In this document: positions 8,110 through 16,408 of the stretch, in pieces | How the letters are laid out: each line of letters opens with the position of its first letter | How positions within the stretch are numbered: position 1 is the first letter of the stretch | Assembly (NCBI GenBank): GCA_023421135.1 | Contig: JAEZUG010000079.1 | Coordinates: 1 to 61,146 of the forward strand | Source of the DNA: Candidatus Cloacimonadota bacterium | GTDB taxonomy: Bacteria > Cloacimonadota > Cloacimonadia > Cloacimonadales > Cloacimonadaceae | Direction of reading: 5' to 3' | Length of the DNA stretch: 61,146 nt | Position numbers and translations under genes: made by a program | Notes under the pieces: model-generated | Database searches by the model: none | What the model saw: only the letters and a program-made list of their open reading frames with translations | Told to the model about the DNA's origin: nothing

Positions 8110-8880
8110 CTAAACATTTACTTCGACAAAGACGGGGCAGTGATCCGAGCCCAGGACGTCCTGTCTGATCCCTGCTGAGATCAGGCGAGGGAGCTCTTCC
8201 CGGTTGATAAAGAAGTAATCTATTCTCCAGCCCACGTTCCGGTTACGGGCGGCAGTGCGGTAGCTCCACCAAGTGAATTCTTCCGGGTTTTGGTTGAAGT
8301 GCCGGAAGCTATCCACCCAGCCCAGGCTCACAATCTTATCCATCCAGGCTCGCTCTATGGGCAGGAATCCCGAGATCTTCTCGTTTTCCTTGGGATTGGA
8401 GAGATCGATGGGATGATGGGCAGTATTGACGTCCCCGCTCACCAAGACCATCTTCCCGGTAGCACGTTTGGCCTCCATCACTTCCAGAAAGCGAGCGTAG
8501 AAACGCAGCTTGTAATCCAGCCGTTCATCACTCTGCGCTCCATTGGGAAAATAGATAGCAAAAAGGATGAACTTCTGGTACTCAGCGATGATTATCCTGC
8601 CTTCGTTATCAAACTCCGGCACACCCAGTCCGTACTCCACTTTCAAAGGCTCGATTTTGGAGAGCAGGCAGGTGCCGGAATAGCCCTTGCGTTCAGCGTG
8701 GCTCCAGAATTGGTGATACTCGCTCAATTCTGCCATCTCCGGAGGAATCTGATGCTCCTGCAGCTTGGTCTCTTGCAGGCCGATAATATCCGCACCACTG
8801 GCTTTGATAGTGGCAATAAAGTCCTTATTCATCACAGCCCGCAGACCGTTCACATTCCAAGACCAGATCAGTTGTTTCAT
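8110..8880 (-). CDS. xth: Exodeoxyribonuclease III
   Basis: A Mg-dependent AP endonuclease and 3'-5' exonuclease of base-excision repair, 256 aa, typical length. Conserved active-site blocks of the ExoIII/APE1 family are present: WNVNGLRA at the N-terminus, the metal-binding Glu in LQETKLQ (near residue 36), SGDVNTAHH, the WWSYR segment, GWRIDYFF, and the catalytic GSDHCPV at the C-terminus. It is convergent with the deoxyhypusine-synthase-like gene and divergent from the barrel gene at 9086. It may be a single-gene transcript. Confidence 0.95.
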   Translation of the reverse strand: MKQLIWSWNVNGLRAVMNKDFIATIKASGADIIGLQETKLQEHQIPPEMAELSEYHQFWSHAERKGYSGTCLLSKIEPLKVEYGLGVPEFDNEGRIIIAEYQKFILFAIYFPNGAQSDERLDYKLRFYARFLEVMEAKRATGKMVLVSGDVNTAHHPIDLSNPKENEKISGFLPIERAWMDKIVSLGWVDSFRHFNQNPEEFTWWSYRTAARNRNVGWRIDYFFINREELPRLISAGIRQDVLGSDHCPVFVEVNV

Positions 8881-9028
8881 GTAATCCTCGTCAATGTTGT
8901 TATCGACAATATCGGCACACCGGTGCCAATTGTCAAGCCGAAACTCATTCCCTTCTCATCAACACTCTTGAGGAGGCCATCCGGGCAGTCAATGTGTCTC
9001 ACTTTGCTGGCACAAGGTAAGAAGAAAC

Positions 9029-9056
9029 TTGGATCAGGCCATTATTCAGCTACACT
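9029..9056 (+). promoter_or_regulatory. Possible sigma70-type promoter for the 9086 gene
   Basis: TTGGAT (9029-9034) and TACACT (9051-9056) are separated by 16 bp and end 29 bp before the ATG. Each hexamer differs from consensus at one or two positions, so this is a weak prediction by eye. Confidence 0.35.
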
Positions 9057-9085
9057 ATAGGTATAAGAAACACGAGGAGATTACC

Positions 9086-9967
9086 ATGAAACCCGTATCG
9101 ATTTTATTGTTGCTTTGTTTACTTACGCTGGGGACACAGCTCTGGGCGCAGGATTGGAACCTCACCGGAACCTTCAATTTCAATGTGACTCAAAACGCCT
9201 ACAGCAATAGCTGGGCAGGAACTGAGAAGGGTGCCATCACCTGGACAGCAGGCTCCAATATGAGTGCTGAGAAGCAGCTTAATCCGCTGTTCTTCAATGT
9301 CAACACTCTGAAGCTGGCCTTCGGACAGACCCACCAGCAGGAAACAGATTCTCAGGGAGAGAATTACTGGGCTAAGCCGGTGAAATCCACAGATAACATC
9401 GATGCCGAATCTTTGCTGAAGATGACCATGCAGACTTTCGTAAATCCCTTTGTGGGTTTGCGGGTGGAGAGCCAGTTTTTGGATCTGACTGATCCCAGCC
9501 TGACCAGGATCGTGAACCCCATGAAGTTCACAGAGTCTGCCGGTATCACACGGAGTTGGCTGCAGAGAGGCAATGAAGCCCTCAGTTCCCGCTTTGGTGC
9601 TGCCTTCAGGCAGAATCTGAACCGGGATGTCCTGATCTCAGCAGTTCCCGAGCAGCGTGAGAACCAAACCACTATCGACGGTGGTCTGGAGTTTGTGACA
9701 GAATACAAGAATGTCTTCACCCCCTCCAACGTCTCCTACAATACGAAGCTGCAAATCTATCAGGCTTTGTTCAATAGCAAGAGCGACGACTATGCTCATG
9801 AAGAATGGAAATCACCGGATGTGAATTGGGAACACAGTCTGGGTATGAGGATTTGGGGTGCCCTGAGTTTAAACCTTTATCTGCAATTGCTTTACGAGAA
9901 GGAACAGATCAGCGAGATGCAACTTAAGGAAACCATGGGATTGGGCTTCTCCTACAATTTGTTCTAA
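9086..9967 (+). CDS. Outer-membrane barrel-like protein, DUF3078 type
   Basis: A 293-aa exported protein with a signal peptide (MKPVSILLLLCLLTLGTQLWAQ). The mature part is rich in alternating aromatic and polar residues typical of beta strands (WNLTGTFNFNVTQNAYSNSW; NLYLQLLYEKEQ) and ends MGLGFSYNLF, a terminal aromatic as in outer-membrane barrels. The opening resembles DUF3078 proteins of Bacteroidota. I chose ATG 9086 because GAGGAGA lies six bases upstream and the signal peptide starts there; an earlier in-frame TTG at 9029 would add a non-hydrophobic tail. Function and substrate are unknown. Confidence 0.75.
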   Translation: MKPVSILLLLCLLTLGTQLWAQDWNLTGTFNFNVTQNAYSNSWAGTEKGAITWTAGSNMSAEKQLNPLFFNVNTLKLAFGQTHQQETDSQGENYWAKPVKSTDNIDAESLLKMTMQTFVNPFVGLRVESQFLDLTDPSLTRIVNPMKFTESAGITRSWLQRGNEALSSRFGAAFRQNLNRDVLISAVPEQRENQTTIDGGLEFVTEYKNVFTPSNVSYNTKLQIYQALFNSKSDDYAHEEWKSPDVNWEHSLGMRIWGALSLNLYLQLLYEKEQISEMQLKETMGLGFSYNLF

Positions 9968-9987
9968 GCTTCTGTTTTATTAGATAC

Positions 9988-10022
9988 ATAGCGCAGATCA
10001 ACCGGGTCTGCGCTATTTTTTA
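9988..10022 (+). terminator. Rho-independent terminator after the barrel gene
   Basis: A perfect 10-bp stem ATAGCGCAGA/TCTGCGCTAT with a 9-nt loop is followed by a run of T (ATTTTTTAT). It lies 20 bp after the stop of the 9086-9967 gene. Confidence 0.9.
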
Positions 10023-10135
10023 TCGACAGCTTGCTGTCCAGGGGACACAATGGAACGCAGATGACGGGATCGACAGGATCAACATGAATTTTCCCCCAGC
10101 TTCACATATCCAGTCTATTCACTAATCACTAATTT

Positions 10136-10227
10136 GGCACGCAAATGAAACGCATATCACACGCATGAGATACCCATGATCCCACATGGGTGTCACATGG
10201 GTTTCACATGGGTGTCTCATGGGTGTC
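10136..10227 (+). repeat. Family A 11-bp-unit inverted element, copy A2
   Basis: Left units start at 10136, 10147, 10158 and 10169; the spacer TCCC is 10180-10183; right units start at 10184, 10195, 10206 and 10217. The layout is the same 4 x 11, 4, 4 x 11 as copy A1, exactly 92 bp. Right units are ACATGGGTGTC-like, with one T change in unit 6. It lies between the converging barrel gene and coaE. A 7-bp run of GTGACGA units follows at 10237-10264. Confidence 0.9.
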
Positions 10228-10236
10228 GTATCTGTG

Positions 10237-10264
10237 ACGAGTGACGAGTGACCAGTGACAGAGA
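10237..10264. repeat. 7-bp tandem repeat GTGACGA, about four units
   Basis: GTGACGA occurs twice, then GTGACCA and GTGACAG. It abuts the right side of element A2, and GAGTGACGAG-like sequence also borders copy A3, suggesting a link between the elements and this microsatellite. Confidence 0.65.
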
Positions 10265-10270
10265 CGAAAA

Positions 10271-10927
10271 TCACTTGGTGTGAGTAAAAGCCTTTCCGGC
10301 TTCAACGAAGCTCTTTTTATCCCTGGGTGGCAGGCTCTGAAGTTTGTCTAAAAGTGTGAGGGTTTTGGTTTTGAGCTCATCGATGCTGCCGTTGTTTTCC
10401 AAAACGTAGTCCACTCTGGCCAGCTTCTCCGAATCCGGCATCTGAGCTCTCAAACGTGCCAGGATCTGTTCTCTGTTGCTGTTATCCCGTTTTATGAGCC
10501 AATCAAGCTTCTGATCTTGCGGAGCCGTGACCAGAATGATCGCGTCAAAACAGGATTCTAAACCGGCTTCAAAGAGCAGGGGGATTTCAAAGAAAAGCTT
10601 TAAGTCAGCAGATTCAAACACGATATTATCAAATAGTTCCAGAACCCTTGGATGAATCAGTGAATTCAAGTATATAAGCTTATCCGGATGTGAAAAAACA
10701 AGTTTTGCCAGAGCCTGACGATCGATCTTGCCTTGAGAGAGCAGTTCTGCACCCCAGATTTCTGCCAGATGCACTTGCAGGTCGGGATCGTCCAGCACTG
10801 TCTTGGCAATGGGGTCGGCGGAGATCAGGCGGTAGCCTTGGCTAGCGATCAAGGATGAGACCAGGGATTTGCCGCTGCCGATGTTACCCGTGATGCCAAT
10901 CAAAAGTGGTGCATTACTTTGTGGCAT
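10271..10927 (-). CDS. coaE: Dephospho-CoA kinase
   Basis: The final step of coenzyme A synthesis: ATP-dependent phosphorylation of the ribose 3'-OH of dephospho-CoA. The 218-aa protein has the P-loop GITGNIGSGKS at residues 11-21, the family ISADPIAKTVL segment following it, and a lid-like region LIHPRVLELF. Length fits the family (about 200 aa). The start overlaps the 3' end of cdaA by 14 bp, making it the last gene of the exbB-exbD-tonB-folP-cdaA-coaE operon. No terminator is obvious downstream before element A2. Confidence 0.95.
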   Translation of the reverse strand: MPQSNAPLLIGITGNIGSGKSLVSSLIASQGYRLISADPIAKTVLDDPDLQVHLAEIWGAELLSQGKIDRQALAKLVFSHPDKLIYLNSLIHPRVLELFDNIVFESADLKLFFEIPLLFEAGLESCFDAIILVTAPQDQKLDWLIKRDNSNREQILARLRAQMPDSEKLARVDYVLENNGSIDELKTKTLTLLDKLQSLPPRDKKSFVEAGKAFTHTK

Positions 10928-11660
10928 CGGCTATGATCTGAACCAGCTCTTCAAAGGCTATGCCGGTCTGCAGCTTTCCACCGTGTGCCACGGAGATCTG
11001 CCCGGTTTGTTCCGAGACGATCACAGCAATTGCATCACTGAGCTCTGAGATTCCCACTCCGGCCAGGTGACGGGTGCCCCATCTGTGCACATACTCCGGG
11101 TTTTTGGAGAGGGGAAGCACCACTTTTGCTGCCATTATCCTGTCCTGCCGGATGATGATAGCACCATCATGCAAGACCGAACGGGTGTTGAATATCGTCA
11201 GGATTAGGCGGGTGGAGATTGCAGAATCTATGGCTTCTCCGCTGGAAATGTACTCGTTCAAGCGCCGCTTGTTTTCCAGCACTATCAGAGCTCCTATCTT
11301 CCTGAACGACATGGAAGAAATGGCATCGATCAGATTGGTGTATTGCGAACTGCTTTCCTTTCTTTTAAAGGCCATACCCAGTTCTTTAGACAGGTTGAGC
11401 CTGGCAAGCATGGAGCGGAGTTCGGGCTGGAACAGGATCACGATGGCCAGAATCCAGAAGTTGCGAACTGCGCTGAGCAGCGTGGTGAGCATCTTAAGAT
11501 CGAGGATAACTGCCATAAAATAGCTGATAAAAAGGAAGAGCAAGCCCCAGAGAACCTGATGTGCTCCGGTGCGGCGCACAATCAGAAGTGCTTGATAGAT
11601 CACAAAAGCAATGATCAGGATGTCTATGATATCCACAAAACGGGGGATCAGAAAGCCCAT
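10914..11660 (-). CDS. cdaA: Membrane diadenylate cyclase CdaA
   Basis: Makes the second messenger c-di-AMP from two ATP at the inner membrane. The 248-aa protein starts with three hydrophobic helices (about residues 9-30, 35-53 and 58-80) and a short linker, then the DisA_N catalytic domain. This contains LHDGAIIIRQD (the DGA motif) and GTRHLAGVGISE (the RHR-type motif). This is the CdaA architecture rather than DisA or CdaS. It overlaps folP by 13 bp and coaE by 14 bp. In other phyla c-di-AMP controls potassium transport and wall homeostasis; its role here is not shown. No CdaR partner gene is adjacent; instead the cyclase shares an operon with ExbB/ExbD. Confidence 0.95.
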   Translation of the reverse strand: MGFLIPRFVDIIDILIIAFVIYQALLIVRRTGAHQVLWGLLFLFISYFMAVILDLKMLTTLLSAVRNFWILAIVILFQPELRSMLARLNLSKELGMAFKRKESSSQYTNLIDAISSMSFRKIGALIVLENKRRLNEYISSGEAIDSAISTRLILTIFNTRSVLHDGAIIIRQDRIMAAKVVLPLSKNPEYVHRWGTRHLAGVGISELSDAIAVIVSEQTGQISVAHGGKLQTGIAFEELVQIIADATK

Positions 11661-12466
11661 TTGGCCTCCTCCATGATGCTGGTCTGCACCTGGATGAATT
11701 GGTAGCTGGCTTTCACATCGTGCACGCGAACATAGTCCAATCCTGCTTTCAGTGCAGCATCAACTGCTGCCAGACTGCCACCCAAACGCTCGGATGTGGG
11801 GGAGGGATTGATCTCATTGATAAAGCGTTTACGGCTGGCGCCCAGGAGAATAGGGTAGCCCAGCGCTTTGATCTTCTCCAGGTTGGCAAGGATAGACAGA
11901 TTGTGAGAGAGATCCTTCCCAAAGCCTATGCCGGGATCGAGGATAATCTTGTTTATACCATGCTGGTGGCAGAATTCAATCCGTGCCTGGAAGAAATCCA
12001 GTAGTTCCCTGCCCAGATCGTTGTATTTGGGAGCATCCTGCATGGTTTGTGGATTTCCCTGCATATGCATAAGGACTACCGGTGTATGGGGGTGCTGAGC
12101 CAGTAAATCCACCAAGAGAGGGTCGAAACGCAGAGCAGAGATGTCGTTGATTATATCCGCTCCCTCTTTCAGTGCCAAAGCGGCAACGGCAGCTTTACGT
12201 GTGTCCACCGAGATTGGGATATCTGGATGGCGCAGCTTGAGCTCCCGGATAATCGGGATTAAACGTTTAGTCTCCAGGCTGGCATCCATTTCCCGGGCTC
12301 CGGGACGGGTGGATTCTGCTCCAATATCGATGATATCGGCACCTTCTTCCAACATGCGCTCTGCCTGCGCCAGAGCCTTATCTGAATCCAAGTAGGCTCC
12401 GCCATCCGAAAAACTGTCTTCGGTGACGTTCAGTATGCCCATGATCTTGAGTCTATGATGTAGCAT
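11648..12466 (-). CDS. folP: Dihydropteroate synthase
   Basis: Condenses p-aminobenzoate with hydroxymethyl-dihydropterin diphosphate in folate synthesis. The 272-aa protein is close to full family length and shows all signatures: IMGILNVTEDSFSDGG near the N-terminus, ADIIDIGAESTRPGA, SVDTRKA, ILDPGIGFGKD, and LLGASRKRFI near residue 215. Its ATG directly follows the TGA of the tonB-like gene (TGAATG), and it overlaps cdaA downstream, so translation is coupled in both directions. A C-terminal RVHDVK motif is also conserved. Confidence 0.96.
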   Translation of the reverse strand: MLHHRLKIMGILNVTEDSFSDGGAYLDSDKALAQAERMLEEGADIIDIGAESTRPGAREMDASLETKRLIPIIRELKLRHPDIPISVDTRKAAVAALALKEGADIINDISALRFDPLLVDLLAQHPHTPVVLMHMQGNPQTMQDAPKYNDLGRELLDFFQARIEFCHQHGINKIILDPGIGFGKDLSHNLSILANLEKIKALGYPILLGASRKRFINEINPSPTSERLGGSLAAVDAALKAGLDYVRVHDVKASYQFIQVQTSIMEEAKWAF

Positions 12467-13192
12467 TCAGTTTGACCTGGGTGTAAAACGGAATCTGAGT
12501 CGATAAACCTGCTCGGGACGATACACACCAAGAAAACGGAACTTCCAGTTGCGCAAAGCTGCTTGTGTGGCATCAAGATGTGTCTGAGGAGCCATAGTGA
12601 TATTGACCAGAGTATCCATCCTGATGCGGCCTTCAGCATTGAGTTTGAACTCTACGTCCAAGACTTCACGGTCGGTGTAGTCAACTCTGGGCAGTGGGGC
12701 ACGCTCTGCCACCACGCCATCACCCATAAGCATCTCGTATCCATCTCCGCTGCCGGTGTTTGTACCTGGATTGGTTCCTGGAAGCACCCGGCGCCCTTCT
12801 CTGGGAGGAGCAGGGGGTGGGGTGGAAACTTCTCTGTTTCCCAGCCGGGGAGCTTCAATATGCTCTTCACGGGTAGGAAGACTGGGAGCCGTATAGGGGC
12901 TCTGAGGTGCTTGAACCTGTTCTACCACCCGGTTCTGGGGGATGGGGTTCTGGGGGATGAGCTGTCCATCGGAATTCTCTGTCTGTTGGGGCAGATCGGC
13001 AACAGGAGCCTCGATGGGATCCTCTATCTGTTCTATTGGTTCCGGGATGTCCTCTCCCCACTCAAAGGTGTGCCAAATCTGCTCTGCAACTGGTTTCAGT
13101 ATCACCAGAGCAAGAATCAACAGCAGTAGCAGATGCAGGCTGCCGGAGATAAAGTAAGGAGAATTGAGGAGTTTCCGGGTTTGGTCTTTCAT
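12467..13192 (-). CDS. TonB-like periplasm-spanning energy transducer
   Basis: A 241-aa protein with one N-terminal membrane helix (SLHLLLLLILALVILKPV, about residues 18-36), a Pro/Glu-rich periplasmic stretch (EDIPEPIEQIEDPIEAP) and a folded C-terminal domain from about residue 165 (DREVLDVEFKLNAEGRIRM) resembling the TonB/TolA C-terminal fold. Placed directly after exbB and exbD, it should carry proton-motive energy to outer-membrane TonB-dependent receptors such as that at 53171. A Tol-type role in envelope constriction is the alternative, but there is no TolB or Pal nearby. The start overlaps exbD by 4 bp. Sequence similarity to textbook TonB is weak. Confidence 0.75.
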   Translation of the reverse strand: MKDQTRKLLNSPYFISGSLHLLLLLILALVILKPVAEQIWHTFEWGEDIPEPIEQIEDPIEAPVADLPQQTENSDGQLIPQNPIPQNRVVEQVQAPQSPYTAPSLPTREEHIEAPRLGNREVSTPPPAPPREGRRVLPGTNPGTNTGSGDGYEMLMGDGVVAERAPLPRVDYTDREVLDVEFKLNAEGRIRMDTLVNITMAPQTHLDATQAALRNWKFRFLGVYRPEQVYRLRFRFTPRSN

Positions 13193-13599
13193 GGTTGTCT
13201 TCGGTTCAGACTCTCAGTGGCTACGAAGATCTTCTCAAATCCTGCCAGACGAATGATATCCATAACGTTAATCATGGCTTGCAGTTCCGTGCTCTTCTCG
13301 GCTGAGAGGCGAACCACTTGTTCCCCAGAAACAAAGCTCTCTTTCAAGGCTATTTCCAAGCCATCCAGATCGTAGTTGCGTCCATCAAAACTGATGTTCT
13401 CTGAATCTTTGTAAACTATGTGCAGGGTCTGATTGGTCATCCTTGAAGAACTGACGGAGCCAGGCAGCCTCACTGGAAGGCCGGATTGTGAACTGAAATT
13501 GGAGGCGATCAGCAGAAATATGATCAGCAGGAAGATCACATCTGTCATGGATATCAGCATGGTTCCGCTGATCTTGGACTTGGATGTCTTAAATTTCAT
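13189..13599 (-). CDS. exbD: ExbD/TolR-family proton channel subunit
   Basis: A 136-aa protein with a short cytoplasmic N-terminus, a single membrane helix (MTDVIFLLIIFLLIASNF, residues 18-35) containing the Asp that carries protons in ExbD/TolR, and a periplasmic domain ending in an AEKSTELQAMINVMDIIRLAGF motif typical of the family. It works with ExbB as a proton-driven stator. Four-base overlaps with exbB upstream and the tonB-like gene downstream show a tightly coupled operon. ExbD versus TolR cannot be settled by sequence alone; the neighbouring TonB-like gene favours ExbD. Confidence 0.9.
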   Translation of the reverse strand: MKFKTSKSKISGTMLISMTDVIFLLIIFLLIASNFSSQSGLPVRLPGSVSSSRMTNQTLHIVYKDSENISFDGRNYDLDGLEIALKESFVSGEQVVRLSAEKSTELQAMINVMDIIRLAGFEKIFVATESLNRRQP

Positions 13600-14225
13600 G
13601 ATTGCTTGGCGTTTGCAAACTGCTTGATCCGGATCATCTGGGAGACAGTGTAGTCCTGCATTTCCTTGGCTATGTTCTCCAGTTTTTGCACCAGATCGTT
13701 GTAAAAGATAATGGCGATAATGCCAACAATCAGACCGCCCACTGTAGTGAGCAGGGCTTCCCAGATACCACCGGCCAGACCTGAGATATCGATCCCATTC
13801 TGAGACTGACCCTGAATGTTCATGAAGACCTTCACCATGCCCATCACAGTTCCCAAAAAACCAATCAGAGGTGCGATGGCGGCAAAGGTCGAAAGCCAGC
13901 CCATGCCCTTCTCCAGCTTGTGCATCTCCATTCCGGCAGTGGATTCCAAGCTTTCGCGGAGCAAGGCTTCATCTTCAAACGAATCATTGTATAGTTTTGT
14001 TAGTATTATACTTAATGGGCTATCCTCAAAGTAAATTCTAAGCAGGCTTCGCGAGGTTTCCAGGCCATCTTGGGAGTTTAGAGATTCCATCAGACGCACG
14101 GTCTTTTTCTGGATTCTGGAAAGCAACCTGTATTTCTCAATTACTATGGCTATCACCAGAAAGGAGATGATGAGCAGGACCCACATCAGGATCCCGCCGC
14201 GGAGGAAAAGATTCAATAGAGACAT
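13596..14225 (-). CDS. exbB: ExbB/TolQ-family proton channel subunit
   Basis: A 209-aa MotA/TolQ/ExbB channel protein and the first gene of the minus-strand operon. One hydrophobic helix lies at residues 11-30 (ILMWVLLIISFLVIAIVIEK). A cytoplasmic part follows, with LESTAGMEMHKLEKGMGWLSTFAAIAPLIGFLGTVMGM, and two further helices (the second near GIWEALLTTVGGLIVGIIAIIFY); the APLIGFLGTVMGM and TTVGGLIVGI motifs are the family hallmark. With ExbD it converts proton flow into movement of the TonB-like protein. AGGATA precedes the ATG. A terminator-like hairpin separates it from serC, so the operon probably has its own promoter. Confidence 0.93.
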   Translation of the reverse strand: MSLLNLFLRGGILMWVLLIISFLVIAIVIEKYRLLSRIQKKTVRLMESLNSQDGLETSRSLLRIYFEDSPLSIILTKLYNDSFEDEALLRESLESTAGMEMHKLEKGMGWLSTFAAIAPLIGFLGTVMGMVKVFMNIQGQSQNGIDISGLAGGIWEALLTTVGGLIVGIIAIIFYNDLVQKLENIAKEMQDYTVSQMIRIKQFANAKQS

Positions 14226-14239
14226 ATCTATCCTTTATG

Positions 14240-14274
14240 AAAAGCTGCAAGCCCGGGTGGAGCCCGAGCTTGCA
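14240..14274 (-). terminator. Terminator-like hairpin between serC and exbB
   Basis: TGCAAGCCCGGGT (from 14246) pairs almost fully with AGCCCGAGCTTGCA (to 14274). On the minus strand the stem is followed by GCTTTT. It fits termination of serC, whose stop lies 42 bp before it. The T-run is short. Confidence 0.6.
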
Positions 14275-14315
14275 GGATTGTGTGTAATTATGTAAGTTTC
14301 GGACTAGTAGATGAT

Positions 14316-15401
14316 TTAACCGTGCTTAATCTGGAAGTCTTTCATGAACTCTGCCAGAGCATGGGCTGATGGCAGGGGCAGAGAGTTATAGGTGGAAGCG
14401 CGGCATCCGCCAACGTCTCTGTGGCCTTTGAGTCCAATCATGCCGTTCTGCTTGGCTTCTTTGATGAAGAGCTCTTCCAGTTCTTCGCTGGGAAGCCTGA
14501 AAGTAATGTTCATCAGGGAACGGTCTTCAGGAACAACGGTGCCCTTGAAGAAACCGCCGGAGGCATCTATAGCATTGTAGATATAGCCAGCTTTCACCTG
14601 GTTGTTCTGCTCAATTTTGGCCAGGCCACCAAACTCTTCGATCCATTTCAGGACGAGGCCTATCATGTAGATCGTGAAGGTGGGAGGGGTGTTGTACATG
14701 GAGCCATTCTTGGCATGGATATTGTAGTCCAGCATGGAAGGCAGGTTCGGGTTGACGCGGGAAAGCATGTCTTTCTTCATGATCACAACCACCACTCCGG
14801 AGGGTCCGACGTTCTTCTGAGCGCCAGCATAGATCATGGAGTATTTCTGCACGTCGATGGGTTTGCTCATGAAGTTTGAGGACATATCGGCAATCAGGGG
14901 GACTCCCGCCGGGACGTCCGGGTCTGTCTTCCACTCTGTACCGAAGATGGTGTTGTTGGTTGTGATATGCAGGTAAGCAGGCTTATCGGAGAGAGTCCAG
15001 CTTTTGGGAATGTAGCTGAAATTCTTGTCGTCCGAACTGGCAGCAACGTGCACAGCTTTTCCGATCTTTTTGGCTTCGGCTATCGCCTTTTTGGACCATT
15101 GACCGGTGTTGATGTAGTTGGCTTCCATTCCATCCAGAGCAAAGCTCATCGGCACCATCAGGAACTGCATGCTAGCGCCGCCCTGGACGAAGAGGACTTC
15201 ATAGTCGTCACCCAGGCCGTAGATACGTTTCACGGCAGCATTGGTTTCGTCGATGATGGCTTGGTATTCTTTGCTGCGATGGCTCATTTCCATCACAGAG
15301 AGTCCCATGCCTTTGTAGTTGAAAAAGTCAGCTTGCGCTTCGCGCATCACTTCTTCCGGCAATACAGCCGGGCCAGCGTTGAAATTATGGATGCGTTCCA
15401 T
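14316..15401 (-). CDS. serC: Phosphoserine aminotransferase
   Basis: PLP enzyme of serine synthesis, converting 3-phosphohydroxypyruvate and glutamate to phosphoserine. The 361-aa product starts MERIHNFNAGPAVLP, a classic SerC opening, shows FVQGGASMQFLMVPM, and has the PLP lysine in YAGAQKNVGPSGV (about residue 197). It ends with the substrate-binding GHRDVGGCRASTYNSL. Start ATG 15401 has a strong AGGAGG site; upstream in-frame codons would add 16 residues not seen in the family. serA is not adjacent. It is flanked upstream by element A3 and downstream by a terminator. Confidence 0.96.
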   Translation of the reverse strand: MERIHNFNAGPAVLPEEVMREAQADFFNYKGMGLSVMEMSHRSKEYQAIIDETNAAVKRIYGLGDDYEVLFVQGGASMQFLMVPMSFALDGMEANYINTGQWSKKAIAEAKKIGKAVHVAASSDDKNFSYIPKSWTLSDKPAYLHITTNNTIFGTEWKTDPDVPAGVPLIADMSSNFMSKPIDVQKYSMIYAGAQKNVGPSGVVVVIMKKDMLSRVNPNLPSMLDYNIHAKNGSMYNTPPTFTIYMIGLVLKWIEEFGGLAKIEQNNQVKAGYIYNAIDASGGFFKGTVVPEDRSLMNITFRLPSEELEELFIKEAKQNGMIGLKGHRDVGGCRASTYNSLPLPSAHALAEFMKDFQIKHG

Positions 15402-15618
15402 AACATTCCTCCTGTTTATCTGTTTATTCTGATGTTGCAAGAAAATCAAAGTGCAGCTTTTAAGGCAAGCCTTTTTTTCTAGTTCTCAGCTTTATCTGGA
15501 TTCCCAAGATCCAGAGGGAAGCTCTAAGTAGTGCACAATGAGAGCCCTAAGGTACTATGAAATAGTAGATAATCCATGCTTGTTGTCCTTCAATCTGTTT
15601 GTCTTCTCTCTCTCGCTC

Positions 15619-15699
15619 GATACCTCTGTGATACGCATCTGATACACATATGACACGCATGAAGTTACATGGGTGTCTCATGGGTGTCTAATGCGTGTC
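15619..15699 (+). repeat. Family A 11-bp-unit inverted element, copy A3
   Basis: Left units start at 15619, 15630, 15641 and 15652, the spacer AGTT is 15663-15666, and right units start at 15667, 15678 and 15689; only three right units are clear, so the copy is 81 bp. Unit 4 is GACACGCATGA and unit 5 ACATGGGTGTC, as in copy A1. It lies in the divergent gap between serC and maf. Pyrimidine-rich sequence (CTTCTCTCTCTCG) precedes it, and GAGTGACGAGAG follows. Confidence 0.88.
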
Positions 15700-15826
15700 T
15701 AGTTGGGGAGTGACGAGAGGCAAAAAAAGAAACGACAAGTGCCTTCCAGTGGCGGTAAAATGCGAGCTGGAGATTTTTATTGACTTAATCCAGCTTTACA
15801 CTTGTTTGATACTTGGATATAAACAT

Positions 15827-16408
15827 ATGATTCACAATATATTGAGTAATGACAAGCTGGTTCTGGCCTCAGAATCTCCACGTAGAAAACTACTACTGGA
15901 GAGTTTGGGCTTACGACCGCTGATTGTACCTGCCAAAATAGCAGAACCTCTCACCAAAGAGAGAGCTCATCGCCAGGCTATCCGTCACGCTTGTAACAAA
16001 GCCATGGCAGTGAGGGCATATCTGGATGAGGATGCTACAATTGTTGCTGCGGATACTCTGGTGGTCCTGGATGATCTCATTCTTGGCAAGCCTGGATCTG
16101 CTCCGGAAGCTGCAGCCTATCTGCGCCTACTTTCCGGACGCTCGCACAGCGTCTATACAGGTCTCTGTGTGATCCGGCATGGAGAGCAGCATACTGCCTA
16201 TGAGCGCAGCAGAGTGCTTTTTAAGGAACTCTCCGAGCAGGAGATAGCAGATTATATTCAAACCGGTGAACCCTTTGATAAAGCCGGAGCTTATGGAATT
16301 CAGGGCTTTGGAGCTCAGTTCATACGCTCCATCCAGGGTTGTTACTTCAATGTTATGGGATTTCCCATAAATCTATTTTACAGCATGTTAGGTGGCGGCA
16401 CAAGATGA
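15827..16408 (+). CDS. maf: Maf-family nucleotide pyrophosphatase
   Basis: A house-cleaning nucleoside triphosphate pyrophosphatase, probably acting on dTTP/UTP or modified nucleotides. The 193-aa protein opens LVLASESPRRKLLLESLG, the Maf signature, followed by VAADTLVVLDDLILGKP and the conserved FDKAGAYGIQGFGAQFI. I start at ATG 15827, 10 residues before the signature; the upstream frame contains no family sequence and runs through element A3. The ribosome site is weak. It is first in a nine-gene plus-strand run and shares ATGA with the amidohydrolase gene. The sub-family (YhdE or YceF type) is not resolved. Confidence 0.92.
   Translation: MIHNILSNDKLVLASESPRRKLLLESLGLRPLIVPAKIAEPLTKERAHRQAIRHACNKAMAVRAYLDEDATIVAADTLVVLDDLILGKPGSAPEAAAYLRLLSGRSHSVYTGLCVIRHGEQHTAYERSRVLFKELSEQEIADYIQTGEPFDKAGAYGIQGFGAQFIRSIQGCYFNVMGFPINLFYSMLGGGTR

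Noticed and set aside
8290..9060. 256-codon plus-strand frame opposite exonuclease III
   Set aside because: The minus strand carries the complete ExoIII motifs; the antisense protein shows no family features.
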